From contig JAFVGZ010000008.1 in the NCBI GenBank assembly GCA_017478025.1, positions 1 through 34,175 on the forward strand: a stretch of 34,175 bases of DNA, given 5' to 3'. The notes under the pieces are model-generated. The model was not told the DNA's origin, searched no databases, and saw only the letters and a program-made list of their open reading frames with translations. Positions 1 through 6,716 of this stretch are shown piece by piece. The first letter of the stretch is position 1; each line of letters starts with the position of its first letter. This DNA is from Prevotella sp. (GTDB lineage Bacteria; Bacteroidota; Bacteroidia; Bacteroidales; Bacteroidaceae). Position numbers and translations under genes: made by a program.

Positions 1-1
1 G

Positions 2-595
2 CAGGTAACATCCCAACTTGCTCCCGCCAAGCTGATGACCCTCACCAGCGCCTCCTTTTCAGCAGGTACGCTGACACTGAATTTCTCTGACGCCGCAAGC
101 ATCGAGGCCGGCAAGCCCTACATCATCAAATGGGCATCGGGGACAAGCATCACATCGCCCACCTTCAACGATGTGACCATCAGCAGCACCGCGCCAACGG
201 ACGTGACAGGCACAGCCGCCAACTTCCATGGCATCTATGCCCCCTACTCCACCGGCGGAGAGAACAAAAAGATGCTATACCTCGGTGCTGACAACAAAGT
301 ATATTACCCCTCAAAGAGCAGGACCATCAATGCCTTTCGTGCATACTTCACGCTGAACAAAGGCATTGAGGCAGGCGACCCCGCCAGCACATCAGCATTG
401 GCAGCCCGTGCCTTTGTGCTAAACTTTGACGATGGAGAGACCACAGGCATCACTGATGTGAAATCAAATTCTTCACTCTTCACTCTTCACTCTTCACTCT
501 CCGGCTGGTACACCATCAACGGTCGCAAGCTAAACGGTAAGCCCACGATAAAGGGACTATATATATATAATGGAAAAGGAATTGTAATCAAGTAA
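2..595 (+). CDS. C-terminal part of a secreted/surface protein with a sorting-like tail (5' partial)
   Basis: The reading frame is open from base 2, so this is the 3' end of a gene that begins outside the window; an internal ATG at 35 need not be the start. The visible 198 residues are rich in Ser, Thr, Ala and Gly and look like a beta-rich extracellular domain, with no recognised catalytic motif. The protein ends with a short module (W-Y-T-I-N-G-R-K-L ... G-L-Y-I-Y-N-G-K-G-I-V-I-K) of the kind found at the C-terminus of many Bacteroidales secreted proteins, and three other proteins here carry a related tail. Just before it, bases 471-498 are four copies of the 7-bp unit CTTCACT, encoding a Ser/Leu/Phe/Thr/His linker. 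Seven is not a multiple of three, so a copy-number change would shift the frame and remove the tail. Function unknown. Confidence 0.8.
   Translation, partial: QVTSQLAPAKLMTLTSASFSAGTLTLNFSDAASIEAGKPYIIKWASGTSITSPTFNDVTISSTAPTDVTGTAANFHGIYAPYSTGGENKKMLYLGADNKVYYPSKSRTINAFRAYFTLNKGIEAGDPASTSALAARAFVLNFDDGETTGITDVKSNSSLFTLHSSLSGWYTINGRKLNGKPTIKGLYIYNGKGIVIK
471..498 (+). repeat. In-frame 7-bp tandem repeat (CTTCACT x4)
   Basis: Four exact tandem copies of CTTCACT lie inside the coding region, directly upstream of the C-terminal tail of the partial surface protein. The unit is not a multiple of three, so slippage would frameshift the tail. Confidence 0.85.
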
Positions 596-610
596 AGTCA
601 ACTTTCTGAA

Positions 611-634
611 GCCCGGGACGTGGGCGTCCCCGGC
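611..634 (+). terminator. GC-rich hairpin after the first gene
   Basis: GCCCGGGACG and CGTCCCCGGC form a 10-bp stem with one mismatch around a four-base loop, 15 bases after the stop codon. No T-run follows, so it may be a weak terminator or a REP-like hairpin. Confidence 0.35.
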
Positions 635-694
635 CTCAGCGCTCGTATTATGCAGAAAAGTAGGTACATCATATTTCCGTATTAAGGGCATGTT

Positions 695-729
695 TGCAAC
701 GCGGTTGCACTTTTTTTGCCATAACTTTG
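695..729 (+). promoter_or_regulatory. Promoter -7 element with upstream dyad for the metal permease
   Basis: TAACTTTG at 722-729 matches the Bacteroidetes -7 box TAnnTTTG and lies 65 bases before the permease ATG. A perfect 6-bp dyad TGCAAC-GCG-GTTGCA at 695-709 covers the -33 region, and no well-spaced TTG is present. A dyad there would suit a metal-sensing regulator; that role is inferred. Confidence 0.5.
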
Positions 730-794
730 CACCCGCAAAACGCATGATATTAATAAACTCACATACCTATTACCTTGTAATAATACAATAACCC

Positions 795-2180
795 ATGCTT
801 ACATTCATTGAACACTATTGGGACGCGCTGATCGTGATGCTTGCCGAGATGGCTCCCTATCTTCTCTTAGGTTTCTTCTTTGCCGGACTGCTGCGTGCCT
901 TTGTCCCCAAGACGATGCTGAAAAAACACCTTGCCTCTCACGACATGAAGAGCGTCGTGAAGGCCGCTGCCCTCGGCGTTCCATTGCCTCTGTGCTCCTG
1001 TGGTGTCATCCCTACCACCGTAGGTCTGCATAAGGAGGGGGCGTCAAAAGGCGCCTGCACCAGTTTCCTCATAGCCACGCCGCAGACAGGCGTTGACTCC
1101 ATAGCCGCCACCTATTCGCTCATGGGACTGCCCTTCGCCATCGTGCGCCCCATCGCTGCACTGTTCACCGCGATATTCGGAGGCTGGATGGTGAACCGTT
1201 TCGAAAGTGAAGCCCCCCACCAGCTCCCCCCAAGGGAAGAGGGATGCAAGAAGGATGAGGAGACAGAACACGACCACTGCTCCTGCGGCTGCCACCATGA
1301 GGAGGCCAGCGAGGATGCCTCCTTTGCCGCCAAGTTCCTCTATAGTATGCGCTACGCCTTTGTGGAGATGCTGCAGGATGTAGGCAAATGGCTCGTCATC
1401 GGCCTGCTCATTGCAGCGCTTATCACCGTCGCCGTGCCCGATGAATGGCTTGCTGCACTGCACGACTACAAGCTGCTGAATATGCTCATAGTGCTCGCCA
1501 TCGCCATACCGATGTATGTATGCGCCACGGGCAGCATACCTATCGCCGTATCGCTGATGGCCAAGGGCCTCACGCCGGGCGCGGCACTGGTGCTGCTCAT
1601 GGCGGGTCCGGCGGTGAACAGCGCCTCGATGCTCGTCATAGGCAAGGTGTTCGGCAAGCGTACGATGTCGCTCTACATCCTCTCCATCATCATCGGAGCC
1701 GTTGCCTTCGGCCTCGGCATAGACTATTTTCTGCCCGCAAAGTGGTTTGAGGTGAGCAGCGCCATGATAGCCGGAGGCGACTGTATGCATTGCCTCACCG
1801 CGATGGACTGGATATGGATAGGCGTCTTCGTGCTGCTGCTCATCAATGCCTTTACATCCCAACACCGCCACTCACACGCCCTGGAGCATGAGCACAGCCA
1901 CCATCACCATGAGCATGACGGGGAGCATTGCCACTGTCACGACCACTCAGAGGAAAGCGAATGCCCTGCCGACGCAGAGGATGTCACCATCTATAAGGTG
2001 GACGACATGCATTGCAATCACTGCAGTGCCAATGTAGAGAAGGCCATCCGCGGCATCCCCGGCGTGGAGACCGTGGACATAGACCGCATCAAGGGCATTG
2101 CCTACGTCCGCGGCAAACACGACTCCGAAGCCCTCATCAAGGCCGTATCAGACATCGGATACCCCACACGCAAGGCGTAA
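795..2180 (+). CDS. SO_0444/YraQ-type metal efflux permease with C-terminal HMA domain
   Basis: A 461-residue inner-membrane permease of the COG0701 (YraQ/ArsP-like) group, close to the type annotated as SO_0444 family Cu/Zn efflux transporter. Visible marks: an N-terminal hydrophobic block with the motif P-L-P-L-C-S-C-G-V-I-P (Cys67 and Cys69), the conserved T-P-Q-T-G-V-D-S segment, and in the second half A-T-G-S-I-P-I-A and M-A-G-P-A-V-N-S-A-S. Between the halves, around residues 145-175, is a Cys/His/Glu-rich loop, and a second very His-rich stretch (about 355-395) precedes a C-terminal heavy-metal-associated domain with M-H-C-N-H-C (Cys407, Cys410). The metal sites suggest that the cytosolic tail captures a soft metal ion and delivers it to the permease. 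The metal is not determinable from sequence. It appears monocistronic, with its own -7 box and a downstream hairpin. Confidence 0.88.
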   Translation: MLTFIEHYWDALIVMLAEMAPYLLLGFFFAGLLRAFVPKTMLKKHLASHDMKSVVKAAALGVPLPLCSCGVIPTTVGLHKEGASKGACTSFLIATPQTGVDSIAATYSLMGLPFAIVRPIAALFTAIFGGWMVNRFESEAPHQLPPREEGCKKDEETEHDHCSCGCHHEEASEDASFAAKFLYSMRYAFVEMLQDVGKWLVIGLLIAALITVAVPDEWLAALHDYKLLNMLIVLAIAIPMYVCATGSIPIAVSLMAKGLTPGAALVLLMAGPAVNSASMLVIGKVFGKRTMSLYILSIIIGAVAFGLGIDYFLPAKWFEVSSAMIAGGDCMHCLTAMDWIWIGVFVLLLINAFTSQHRHSHALEHEHSHHHHEHDGEHCHCHDHSEESECPADAEDVTIYKVDDMHCNHCSANVEKAIRGIPGVETVDIDRIKGIAYVRGKHDSEALIKAVSDIGYPTRKA

Positions 2181-2208
2181 GAGCCAAGCAAACACGACAT
2201 ATAAAAAG

Positions 2209-2246
2209 AGGTGTGGCACCAGCGTAATCCGCCTGTTGCCACACCT
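2209..2246. terminator. Hairpin between permease and Nudix genes
   Basis: A perfect 10-bp stem, AGGTGTGGCA (2209-2218) with TGCCACACCT (2237-2246), has an 18-base loop. An A-run precedes it on the + strand, so a T-run follows it only on the minus strand. It may separate the two + strand transcripts, but the canonical orientation is minus. Confidence 0.45.
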
Positions 2247-2276
2247 CCGAATCTTAATAAAATAGCATAACCATTC

Positions 2277-2834
2277 ATGAGAGAAGTTCAGAATGCTGCC
2301 GGACAGCACTATTTGGAGAGTTTCCGATATTGCCCCGTCTGTGGGTCACAACGCTTCGTGGTGCATGATTTCAAGTCGAAACGCTGCGAACATTGTGGTT
2401 TCACGCTCTACCACAACTCTTCTGCCGCCACCGTTGCCATCATAGAGAACGAGCGAGGCGAGGTGCTGGTGGCACGGCGCGCCTGTGAGCCCATGCAGGG
2501 AACCCTCGACCTCATCGGCGGCTTTGTTGATCCAGGCGAGAGAAGCGAAGAGGCAATGGTAAGGGAAATCATGGAGGAGACAGGCATAGACGTGAAGGAG
2601 AGCCAGCTGACATATCTCTTCACCCTGCCAAACACCTATAACTTCAGTGGTTTCCTCATCCACACCACCGACGCTTTTTTCCATGTCAACATACCCTCCA
2701 CCGCTTCCATCAAGGCTCAGGACGACGTGGCCGCATGCTGGTGGGTAACCAAAGAAGCGCTGAACACCGCCGACATCGGCCTCGACTCCGTCAGACGAGG
2801 CATGGAACAATGGCTGAACTGTTTACCCCGATAA
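2277..2834 (+). CDS. Zinc-ribbon Nudix hydrolase
   Basis: A 185-residue cytosolic protein with two parts. Residues 19-40 form a small zinc ribbon (C-P-V-C ... C-E-H-C; Cys19, 22, 37, 40), as in NADH pyrophosphatase NudC and related enzymes. Residues from about 81 carry a complete Nudix box: G-G-F-V-D-P-G-E, then seven residues, R-E-I-M-E-E-T-G-I. This family cleaves nucleoside diphosphates linked to another moiety, using Mg2+ or Mn2+ held by the box glutamates. It is shorter than E. coli NudC (257 residues) and lacks most of the NudC N-terminal domain, so NAD(H) specificity should not be assumed. It stands alone between a hairpin and the tRNA-Lys region. Confidence 0.88.
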   Translation: MREVQNAAGQHYLESFRYCPVCGSQRFVVHDFKSKRCEHCGFTLYHNSSAATVAIIENERGEVLVARRACEPMQGTLDLIGGFVDPGERSEEAMVREIMEETGIDVKESQLTYLFTLPNTYNFSGFLIHTTDAFFHVNIPSTASIKAQDDVAACWWVTKEALNTADIGLDSVRRGMEQWLNCLPR

Positions 2835-2922
2835 CCTCTCAAATAAGTAACATCCCATCTACCATTCAAATAAAAAGGCATGAAAAAAGGGAACCTGATT
2901 GGCTCCATTGACGTGGTTTTTA

Positions 2923-3069
2923 GTGATCCGCTTGGGTTCGTAATCGGCTCGATAGAGACGCTTTCACAAAGCAAAGCGACTGAAAGAACCCTTGGGTGAG
3001 AAGCCCAAACGGATATAAACGACACAAGGAGCACCCAGGTGCTCCTTGTGTCGTGGTGATCCGCTTGGG
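2923..3069. repeat. Element A: core between direct and inverted copies of the tRNA-Lys 3' end
   Basis: GTGATCCGCTTGGG occurs at 2923-2936 (continuing as TTCG to 2940) and again at 3056-3069 inside tRNA-Lys. Between them lie a 33-bp core (2957-2989, starting GACGCTTTCAC and ending AGCGACTGAAAGAAC) and an inverted imperfect copy (2991-3034) of the tRNA T-arm, acceptor end and trailing 15 bases. The inner arms 3020-3034 and 3039-3053 pair perfectly over 15 bp. The same core, in the same arrangement, occurs at 8331-8482. Confidence 0.7.
3020..3053 (-). terminator. Strong hairpin directly 3' of tRNA-Lys
   Basis: CGACACAAGGAGCAC pairs perfectly with GTGCTCCTTGTGTCG around a four-base loop, starting one base after the encoded CCA on the minus strand. 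Only a weak T-rich stretch follows. It could terminate the tRNA transcript or mark its 3' processing. Confidence 0.5.
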
Positions 3070-3129
3070 GTTCGAACCCAAGACCCCCACATTAAAAGTG
3101 TGATGCTCTACCGACTGAGCTAGCGGATC
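3054..3129 (-). tRNA. tRNA-Lys (anticodon TTT), CCA encoded
   Basis: Read on the minus strand from 3129, the sequence folds into a full cloverleaf. The 7-bp acceptor stem is GATCCGC/GCGGATC. The D arm is GCTC...GAGC, the anticodon stem is TCACA/TGTGG with loop CTTTTAA (anticodon TTT), and the T arm is TTGGG-TTCGAAC-CCCAA. The discriminator is A, and CCA is encoded at 3056-3054. It reads AAA/AAG codons. The 3' third has been copied twice nearby, once directly (2923-2940) and once inverted (2991-3034), which is typical neither of ordinary tRNA clusters nor of a complete integrated island. Confidence 0.96.
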
Positions 3130-3245
3130 AACCGAAGAATCATCTTTGCCTGTCTCTGCTATGACGTGTTCAGGTTCCTATACGGAGGGCCTGACAGACG
3201 TAGTAATGACCCCGAAAGATGAGGCAACAGGCGAAAATGCGGCTG

Positions 3246-3275
3246 CAAAGGTAATAAGAATTATGCAAATAGCAA
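3246..3275 (-). promoter_or_regulatory. Promoter for tRNA-Lys
   Basis: On the minus strand TTG (3275-3273), 19 bases and TACCTTTG (3253-3246) form a good Bacteroidetes promoter. Transcription would start near 3240, leaving about 110 bases of leader before the tRNA. Confidence 0.6.
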
Positions 3276-3337
3276 AGGAAATGTGAGAAAAGTTGTTAAA
3301 AAGTTAGTGTTTTTTAACTCATTCTATGTTTTTTCAT

Positions 3338-3345
3338 TACCTTTG
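3338..3345 (+). promoter_or_regulatory. -7 element for the AI-2E family transporter
   Basis: TACCTTTG fits the TAnnTTTG box. The -33 TTG is not clear (only T-rich sequence). The leader to the ATG at 3453 would be about 100 bases. Confidence 0.45.
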
Positions 3346-3452
3346 CAAGGCGGTATGGATTAACCGCAAGAAACTCTGAAACGTATAGAATACCATACAT
3401 AATTAAATGTCATGGTAGGAATAAATAGAACCCACCAATTAATTCTCAGACA

Positions 3453-4535
3453 ATGATTGAAGGCCCCATCACATTTGATCGCATGGCGCGATGGACTGTT
3501 ATTGCAGTAATAGTAGTCGCCGTTTTCTTCATTCTGGATAAGCTCAGCGCCGTATTGCTTCCTTTTGCCATTGCATGGCTGTTTGCCTACCTGCTATATC
3601 CGTTGGTGAGGTTCATACAGTATCGGCTGCACATAAAGGTGCGCGCCATTGCCATCATCATCACTATGATACTGGCGTTGGCGGTGCTGGCAGGCATTTT
3701 CTGGCTGATTATCCCTCCGATAATCTCGGAGTTCGGGCGCTTTACCAAGGTGTTGACGCACTATCTGGAAAACACCATACACACGGACAGCCTGCCTGAC
3801 ACCATAAACGATTACCTGTTTGCCAACCAAGCACAGATAAAGAAGTTCCTGACATCTGAGAACTTCATGACTGCCCTCAAGGAGGCGATGCCGCAGTTAT
3901 TCACGTTCATGGGCGAGACGATGAGCATCATCATGAGCATCTGCGCGTCGTTCATCACATTATTATACATGTTCTTCATCCTTTTAGACTATGAATACCT
4001 GTCAGAGAACTGGATAAAGATATTCCCCAAGAAGCACCGCCCCTTCTGGGCATCACTCATGGGTGACGTTGAGATAGCCCTGAACAACTACATCAGGGGT
4101 CAGGGACTGGTGGCTACCACGATGGGAATACTCTTCATCATCGGCTTTGCCATAATAAACTTCCCTATGGCTGTGGGCCTGGGCATCCTTATCGGCATAC
4201 TCGACATGGTGCCTTATCTCCATACCTTCGCCCTGATTCCTACTGCATTCCTTGCCTTCCTGAAGGCATCAGAGACGGGACAGAACTTCTGGGTAATCTT
4301 TGCAAGCGCCCTGGCTGTATTCTGTATCGTACAGGTCATCATCGACGCCATCGTGACTCCCAAGATTATGGGGCATAGGATGGGGCTGAACCCTGCAGTG
4401 CTGCTGCTGTCATTGTCGGTATGGGGCGCGCTGTTAGGCTTCATCGGACTTATCATTGCCCTTCCCGCTACAACAATTATCATCTCGTATTGGCAGAGAT
4501 ATATCACTAAAGACACTGACGAGGTGACGAATTGA
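3453..4535 (+). CDS. AI-2E family (PerM/YdiK-type) membrane transporter
   Basis: A 360-residue polytopic inner-membrane protein of the AI-2E_transport family. Two pairs of hydrophobic helices lie near the N-terminus (about 12-50 and 64-90). A soluble, mostly helical middle (about 95-150) separates them from a C-terminal cluster of helices (about 155-350) with the family-typical segment rich in G-I-L-x-G-I-L-D-x-x-P-Y and the late V-x-P-K-I-M-G region. Family members have been linked to export of signalling molecules or to Na+/H+ exchange, so the substrate cannot be named. The stop codon TGA lies inside the first unit of an 8-bp repeat array that fills the gap to rsmI. The two genes may be cotranscribed. 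Confidence 0.87.
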   Translation: MIEGPITFDRMARWTVIAVIVVAVFFILDKLSAVLLPFAIAWLFAYLLYPLVRFIQYRLHIKVRAIAIIITMILALAVLAGIFWLIIPPIISEFGRFTKVLTHYLENTIHTDSLPDTINDYLFANQAQIKKFLTSENFMTALKEAMPQLFTFMGETMSIIMSICASFITLLYMFFILLDYEYLSENWIKIFPKKHRPFWASLMGDVEIALNNYIRGQGLVATTMGILFIIGFAIINFPMAVGLGILIGILDMVPYLHTFALIPTAFLAFLKASETGQNFWVIFASALAVFCIVQVIIDAIVTPKIMGHRMGLNPAVLLLSLSVWGALLGFIGLIIALPATTIIISYWQRYITKDTDEVTN

Positions 4536-4619
4536 CAAATTTACGAATTAACAAATTAACGAGTTAACGAGTTAACAAATTGATAAATTAGCGAGTTAAC
4601 ACATTAACGAATCAACTTA
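4532..4619 (+). repeat. 8-bp tandem repeat array (TTAACRAR type, 11 units)
   Basis: Eleven degenerate 8-bp units, such as TTAACAAA, TTAACGAG and TTAACGAA, run without a break in phase from the stop codon of the transporter to 19 bases before rsmI. The same unit recurs at 11733-11844. Confidence 0.85.
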
Positions 4620-4637
4620 ATCTCCCCCCGCTGAAAG

Positions 4638-5432
4638 ATGCTTTACCTTGTTCCTACCCCTGTGGGCAATATGGAGGATATGACATTCAGGGCCGTACGG
4701 CTGCTGAAGGAGGCCGATGTGATACTCTGTGAGGACACACGCACCAGCGGAATCTTGCTCAAACATTTCGATATCAGCGGCAAGAAACTGCTGGCCCACC
4801 ATAAGTTCAATGAGCATTCCACGACGTCTAACATCATCGAACGTCTAATGGGAGGCGAGCTGATATGCCTCATCACCGATGCCGGGACGCCCGGTATCAG
4901 CGACCCCGGCTTCTTCCTGGTGCGCGAGGCAGTAGCCGCGGGCATAGAAGTGCAGACGCTCCCGGGCGCTACGGCATTTGTTCCGGCACTCGTCAGCAGC
5001 GGATTGCCGTGTGACAAGTTCTGCTTTGAGGGCTTCCTGCCACAGAAGAAAGGAAGGCAGACACGGTTGCAGGAGCTGGCAAGGGAGCCGCGTACCATTA
5101 TTATATATGAGTCTCCGCGGCGCGTTATAAAGACCTTAGAGCAGATATGCGAGCTATTCGGTGCTGACAGACAAGTCAGCGCCTGCCGCGAGATAAGCAA
5201 GATACACGAGGAGAGCGTGAGAGGCACGGCGCAGGAGGTGCTGCAACACTTCATGGACAATGAGCCGCGAGGGGAGTTTGTCATCATCATCGGAGGTGCT
5301 ACAGGCAGTCCCGAAGGCCCGGACTACGCCGATGAAACCGATTCTTTCAGCGAAAAAGACAATCCCCACAACCGTGAAAAGCACGAAAGCAAGTACCAAC
5401 GGAAACTGCGTCAACGCAACAACGAGCAATAA
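4638..5432 (+). CDS. rsmI: 16S rRNA (cytidine(1402)-2'-O)-methyltransferase RsmI
   Basis: A 264-residue tetrapyrrole-methylase-fold enzyme that uses S-adenosylmethionine to 2'-O-methylate C1402 in the decoding centre of 16S rRNA. Diagnostic stretches are the N-terminal L-V-P-T-P-V-G-N-M-E-D, then C-E-D-T-R, L-I-T-D-A-G-T-P-G-I-S-D-P-G, the L-P-G-A-T-A stretch, and F-E-G-F-L-P with Y-E-S-P-R-R. The last 35 or so residues are a charged, Lys/Glu/Asn-rich tail likely to be flexible. The start ATG at 4638 gives the canonical N-terminus. Its stop codon overlaps the next start by one base (TAATG), so translation is probably coupled to the DUF2851 gene. Confidence 0.96.
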   Translation: MLYLVPTPVGNMEDMTFRAVRLLKEADVILCEDTRTSGILLKHFDISGKKLLAHHKFNEHSTTSNIIERLMGGELICLITDAGTPGISDPGFFLVREAVAAGIEVQTLPGATAFVPALVSSGLPCDKFCFEGFLPQKKGRQTRLQELAREPRTIIIYESPRRVIKTLEQICELFGADRQVSACREISKIHEESVRGTAQEVLQHFMDNEPRGEFVIIIGGATGSPEGPDYADETDSFSEKDNPHNREKHESKYQRKLRQRNNEQ

Positions 5433-6682
5433 TGGAGTCACTGTTACACTACACATGGCGACATAAGATACTGCCTCTCGGCGACCTTCACACCACCGAC
5501 GGGCGGCTTGTGGAGGTCATCAACCCCGGACTGCACAACCGTTCGGGCAGCGGTCCGGACTTCTTCAACGCCCAACTGAAGATTGACGGCATGCTGTGGG
5601 TGGGCAACGTAGAAATCCATACGAAGGCAAGTGACTGGTATCGACACCACCATGACAGCGACAAGGCCTACGATAACGTAATCCTCCACGTGGTGGAGCA
5701 GGCCGACATGGACGTCACCACCTCCCAGGGGCGCACCCTTCCCACCCTCGTCATCCCAGTTGCCGAGCAGCTGAGCCGCGACTATGCCGCGCTTCTCAAC
5801 TCTGAGAAGTACCCACCATGCTATGAGATAATCCCCGATCTGCCGCGCCTGAAGGTGCATTCATGGATCAGCGCGCTGCAGACAGAGCGTCTGGAGCAGA
5901 AGACGCGGGCCATGAGTGACCGCGTAGCCCTCATGAACGGCTCGTGGGATGACGGCTATTTCATCACCTTGGCACGCAACTTCGGCTTCGGCGTCAACGG
6001 CGACGCCTTTGAGTCGTGGGCCAAGACGGTGCCTCTGCGCGCAGTAGATCATCACCGCGATGACCTGATGCAGGTCGAAGCGATATTCATCGGCGTTGCG
6101 GGACTGTTGCCACGCCTCGCAAATGACAAGTCTGTCAAGGATGCCGACAGGTATCGCAAGGAGTACGAATATCTGCAGAAGAAATTCGGTCTGCCCACGA
6201 TGGAACCGTCATTATGGAGCTATAAGACCCGTCCGCAGAACCATCCTCACGTGCGTCTGCTTGAGTTGGCGAGGATGTACCACGAGCGCCGCACATCGAT
6301 AAGCAGCCTGTTGGAATGCAAGACGGTGAAGGACATCGGAAAACTCTATAACATCAGCGGCAGCAAACTGACGCTATTGGCCATAAATACCGCCATTCCA
6401 TCGATATTTGCCTATGGTCGCAGCCACGACAAGGAGGCGCTCTGCCAGCTGGCTTTTGACATGCTGGACTCGCTGAAATGTGAGGATAACAACATCATCC
6501 GCATGTGGAGAGAGTGCGGGCTGGAGGTGACGACGGCTGGAGACTCACAGGCTCTGATACAACTGAAGAAGGAATACTGCGACAAGAAGGGGTGCCTGAG
6601 ATGCCGTTTCGGCTATGAATTTCTTACCGGCATGCATAGGAACAGATTCCTCGGGGAGACTACAGATCAGGCAGACGAATAA
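5432..6682 (+). CDS. DUF2851 family protein
   Basis: A 416-residue, probably cytosolic protein (no signal peptide or membrane segment) matching the Bacteroidetes family DUF2851. The conserved N-terminal half holds G-x-H-N-R-S-G-S-G-P-D-F-F-N-A, then V-G-N-V-E-I-H-x-K-A-S-D-W and H-H-x-x-D-x-A-Y-D-N-V-I-L-H-V-V. This arrangement of Asp, Glu and Lys residues resembles a restriction-endonuclease-like core, but that is my inference. The end contains a C-x-K-K-G-C-L-x-C pattern that may bind metal. Function is not known. It starts on the last base of rsmI. Confidence 0.85.
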   Translation: MESLLHYTWRHKILPLGDLHTTDGRLVEVINPGLHNRSGSGPDFFNAQLKIDGMLWVGNVEIHTKASDWYRHHHDSDKAYDNVILHVVEQADMDVTTSQGRTLPTLVIPVAEQLSRDYAALLNSEKYPPCYEIIPDLPRLKVHSWISALQTERLEQKTRAMSDRVALMNGSWDDGYFITLARNFGFGVNGDAFESWAKTVPLRAVDHHRDDLMQVEAIFIGVAGLLPRLANDKSVKDADRYRKEYEYLQKKFGLPTMEPSLWSYKTRPQNHPHVRLLELARMYHERRTSISSLLECKTVKDIGKLYNISGSKLTLLAINTAIPSIFAYGRSHDKEALCQLAFDMLDSLKCEDNNIIRMWRECGLEVTTAGDSQALIQLKKEYCDKKGCLRCRFGYEFLTGMHRNRFLGETTDQADE

Positions 6683-6716
6683 GCATCACACAATATAAAC
6701 GACCAAACAACATAAT

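Larger units (their letters stand above)
3130..3452. other. Intergenic region between tRNA-Lys and the AI-2E transporter
   Basis: No gene is seen in these 323 bases. They hold two diverging promoters whose -7 boxes form a perfect 12-bp inverted repeat: TGCAAAGGTAAT (3244-3255) and ATTACCTTTGCA (3336-3347). The stretch 3130-3240 is the likely tRNA leader; I see no convincing RNA fold or small ORF in it. Confidence 0.6.

Noticed and set aside
1044-1871. 275-codon minus-strand frame
   Set aside because: Shadow of the metal permease; Arg/His-rich with no domain sense.
2923-3069. attL/attR of an integrated genomic island at tRNA-Lys
   Set aside because: The copies are only 133 bases apart with no integrase, and an inverted copy is present, which integrase-type insertion does not create.
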